This document shows positions 63,902 to 64,000 of a stretch of 64,000 nucleotides of DNA, in pieces. Source of the DNA: Thiovibrio frasassiensis. Lineage in GTDB: Bacteria; Desulfobacterota; Desulfobulbia; Desulfobulbales; Desulfurivibrionaceae. The position numbers and the translations under genes are program-made. The first letter of the stretch is position 1, and each line of letters begins with the position of its first letter. The DNA lies in the NCBI RefSeq assembly GCF_029607905.1, contig NZ_JAPHEH010000001.1, forward strand, positions 1,889,530 to 1,953,529, in the 5' to 3' direction. Below the pieces are notes generated by a model. That model saw only the letters and a list, made by a program, of their open reading frames with translations, made no database searches and was not told the origin of the DNA.

Positions 63902-64000
63902 CTTCTCAGTCAGGGAGCTGGACAGCGCAAACTTGTAGCGTGTCGAGGATCGCATGGGCTTGCTCTTTAAGTCGGATTTGCGGTCAAGATGGCAGTATGC

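Overview
The window is a chromosomal stretch of a Gram-negative, flagellated, probably anaerobic bacterium. Moderately high GC, an LPS/O-glycan locus, dTDP-rhamnose genes, dense c-di-GMP and PAS signalling, a TAXI binding protein, a CxxCH cytochrome and a Trm112-like protein fit a Desulfobacterota member, perhaps Desulfobulbales-like. This assignment is an inference from gene content and protein style; no rRNA or other marker is present. I found no tRNA, rRNA, CRISPR array, insertion sequence or prophage.

Layout. (1) 1-9.9 kb, minus strand: an edge-truncated FAD/NAD oxidoreductase, a PhnA/YjdM-like zinc-ribbon protein, a chemoreceptor with a periplasmic CZB domain, a complete partner-switching set (STAS protein, RsbW-like ATPase, PAS-SpoIIE phosphatase), DNA polymerase III alpha, a CbiR-like TIM-barrel protein and a Trm112-like protein. 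(2) 10.1-26.7 kb, plus strand: a tightly packed surface-glycan locus. It holds rfbACDB for dTDP-L-rhamnose, alternating GT2 and GT9 transferases of LPS-core type, an SGNH protein, an SxtJ-SxtK(DUF5989)-carbamoyltransferase set, an MBOAT acyltransferase with a second SGNH-like partner, a WaaG-like GT4, a hexapeptide acyltransferase and a methyltransferase. (3) 26.7-32 kb, minus strand, converging on that locus: GT2, a GT39/ArnT-like membrane transferase, MsbA and GalE. (4) 32-48 kb, mixed: cysK, an HDOD protein, comM/yifB, a REC-PAS-PAS-GAF-GGDEF protein, a tandem USP, a KamA/EpmB-type radical SAM enzyme, malic enzyme, a TAXI protein, a PQ-loop-like protein, Kup, an ankyrin membrane protein and a polyferredoxin-like membrane protein. 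(5) 48-58 kb, minus strand: an isolated flagellin, a 49-aa Lys-rich protein, cmoB, yhbY, and a compact operon of hybrid histidine kinase, acyl-CoA ligase, FadL porin and TraB protein. (6) 58-64 kb: a small monoheme cytochrome, a Nudix hydrolase, and a signalling block with two diguanylate cyclases (one with a heme-binding DUF3365-type sensor), a PAS histidine kinase and a PilZ protein.

How they work together. Regions 2 and 3 supply rhamnose and galactose precursors, build a core/O-glycan, decorate it by carbamoylation, O-acylation and methylation, and export lipid A-core through MsbA. The most unusual part is the three-gene set matching sxtI-sxtJ-sxtK of saxitoxin clusters, where J and K have no known function. 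Here it sits inside a glycan locus beside an MBOAT/SGNH acylation pair. Other points worth testing are the partner-switching set next to a zinc-binding chemoreceptor, a TraB-family protein in a fatty-acid uptake operon, and a perfect 11-bp inverted repeat just ahead of the cytochrome gene.
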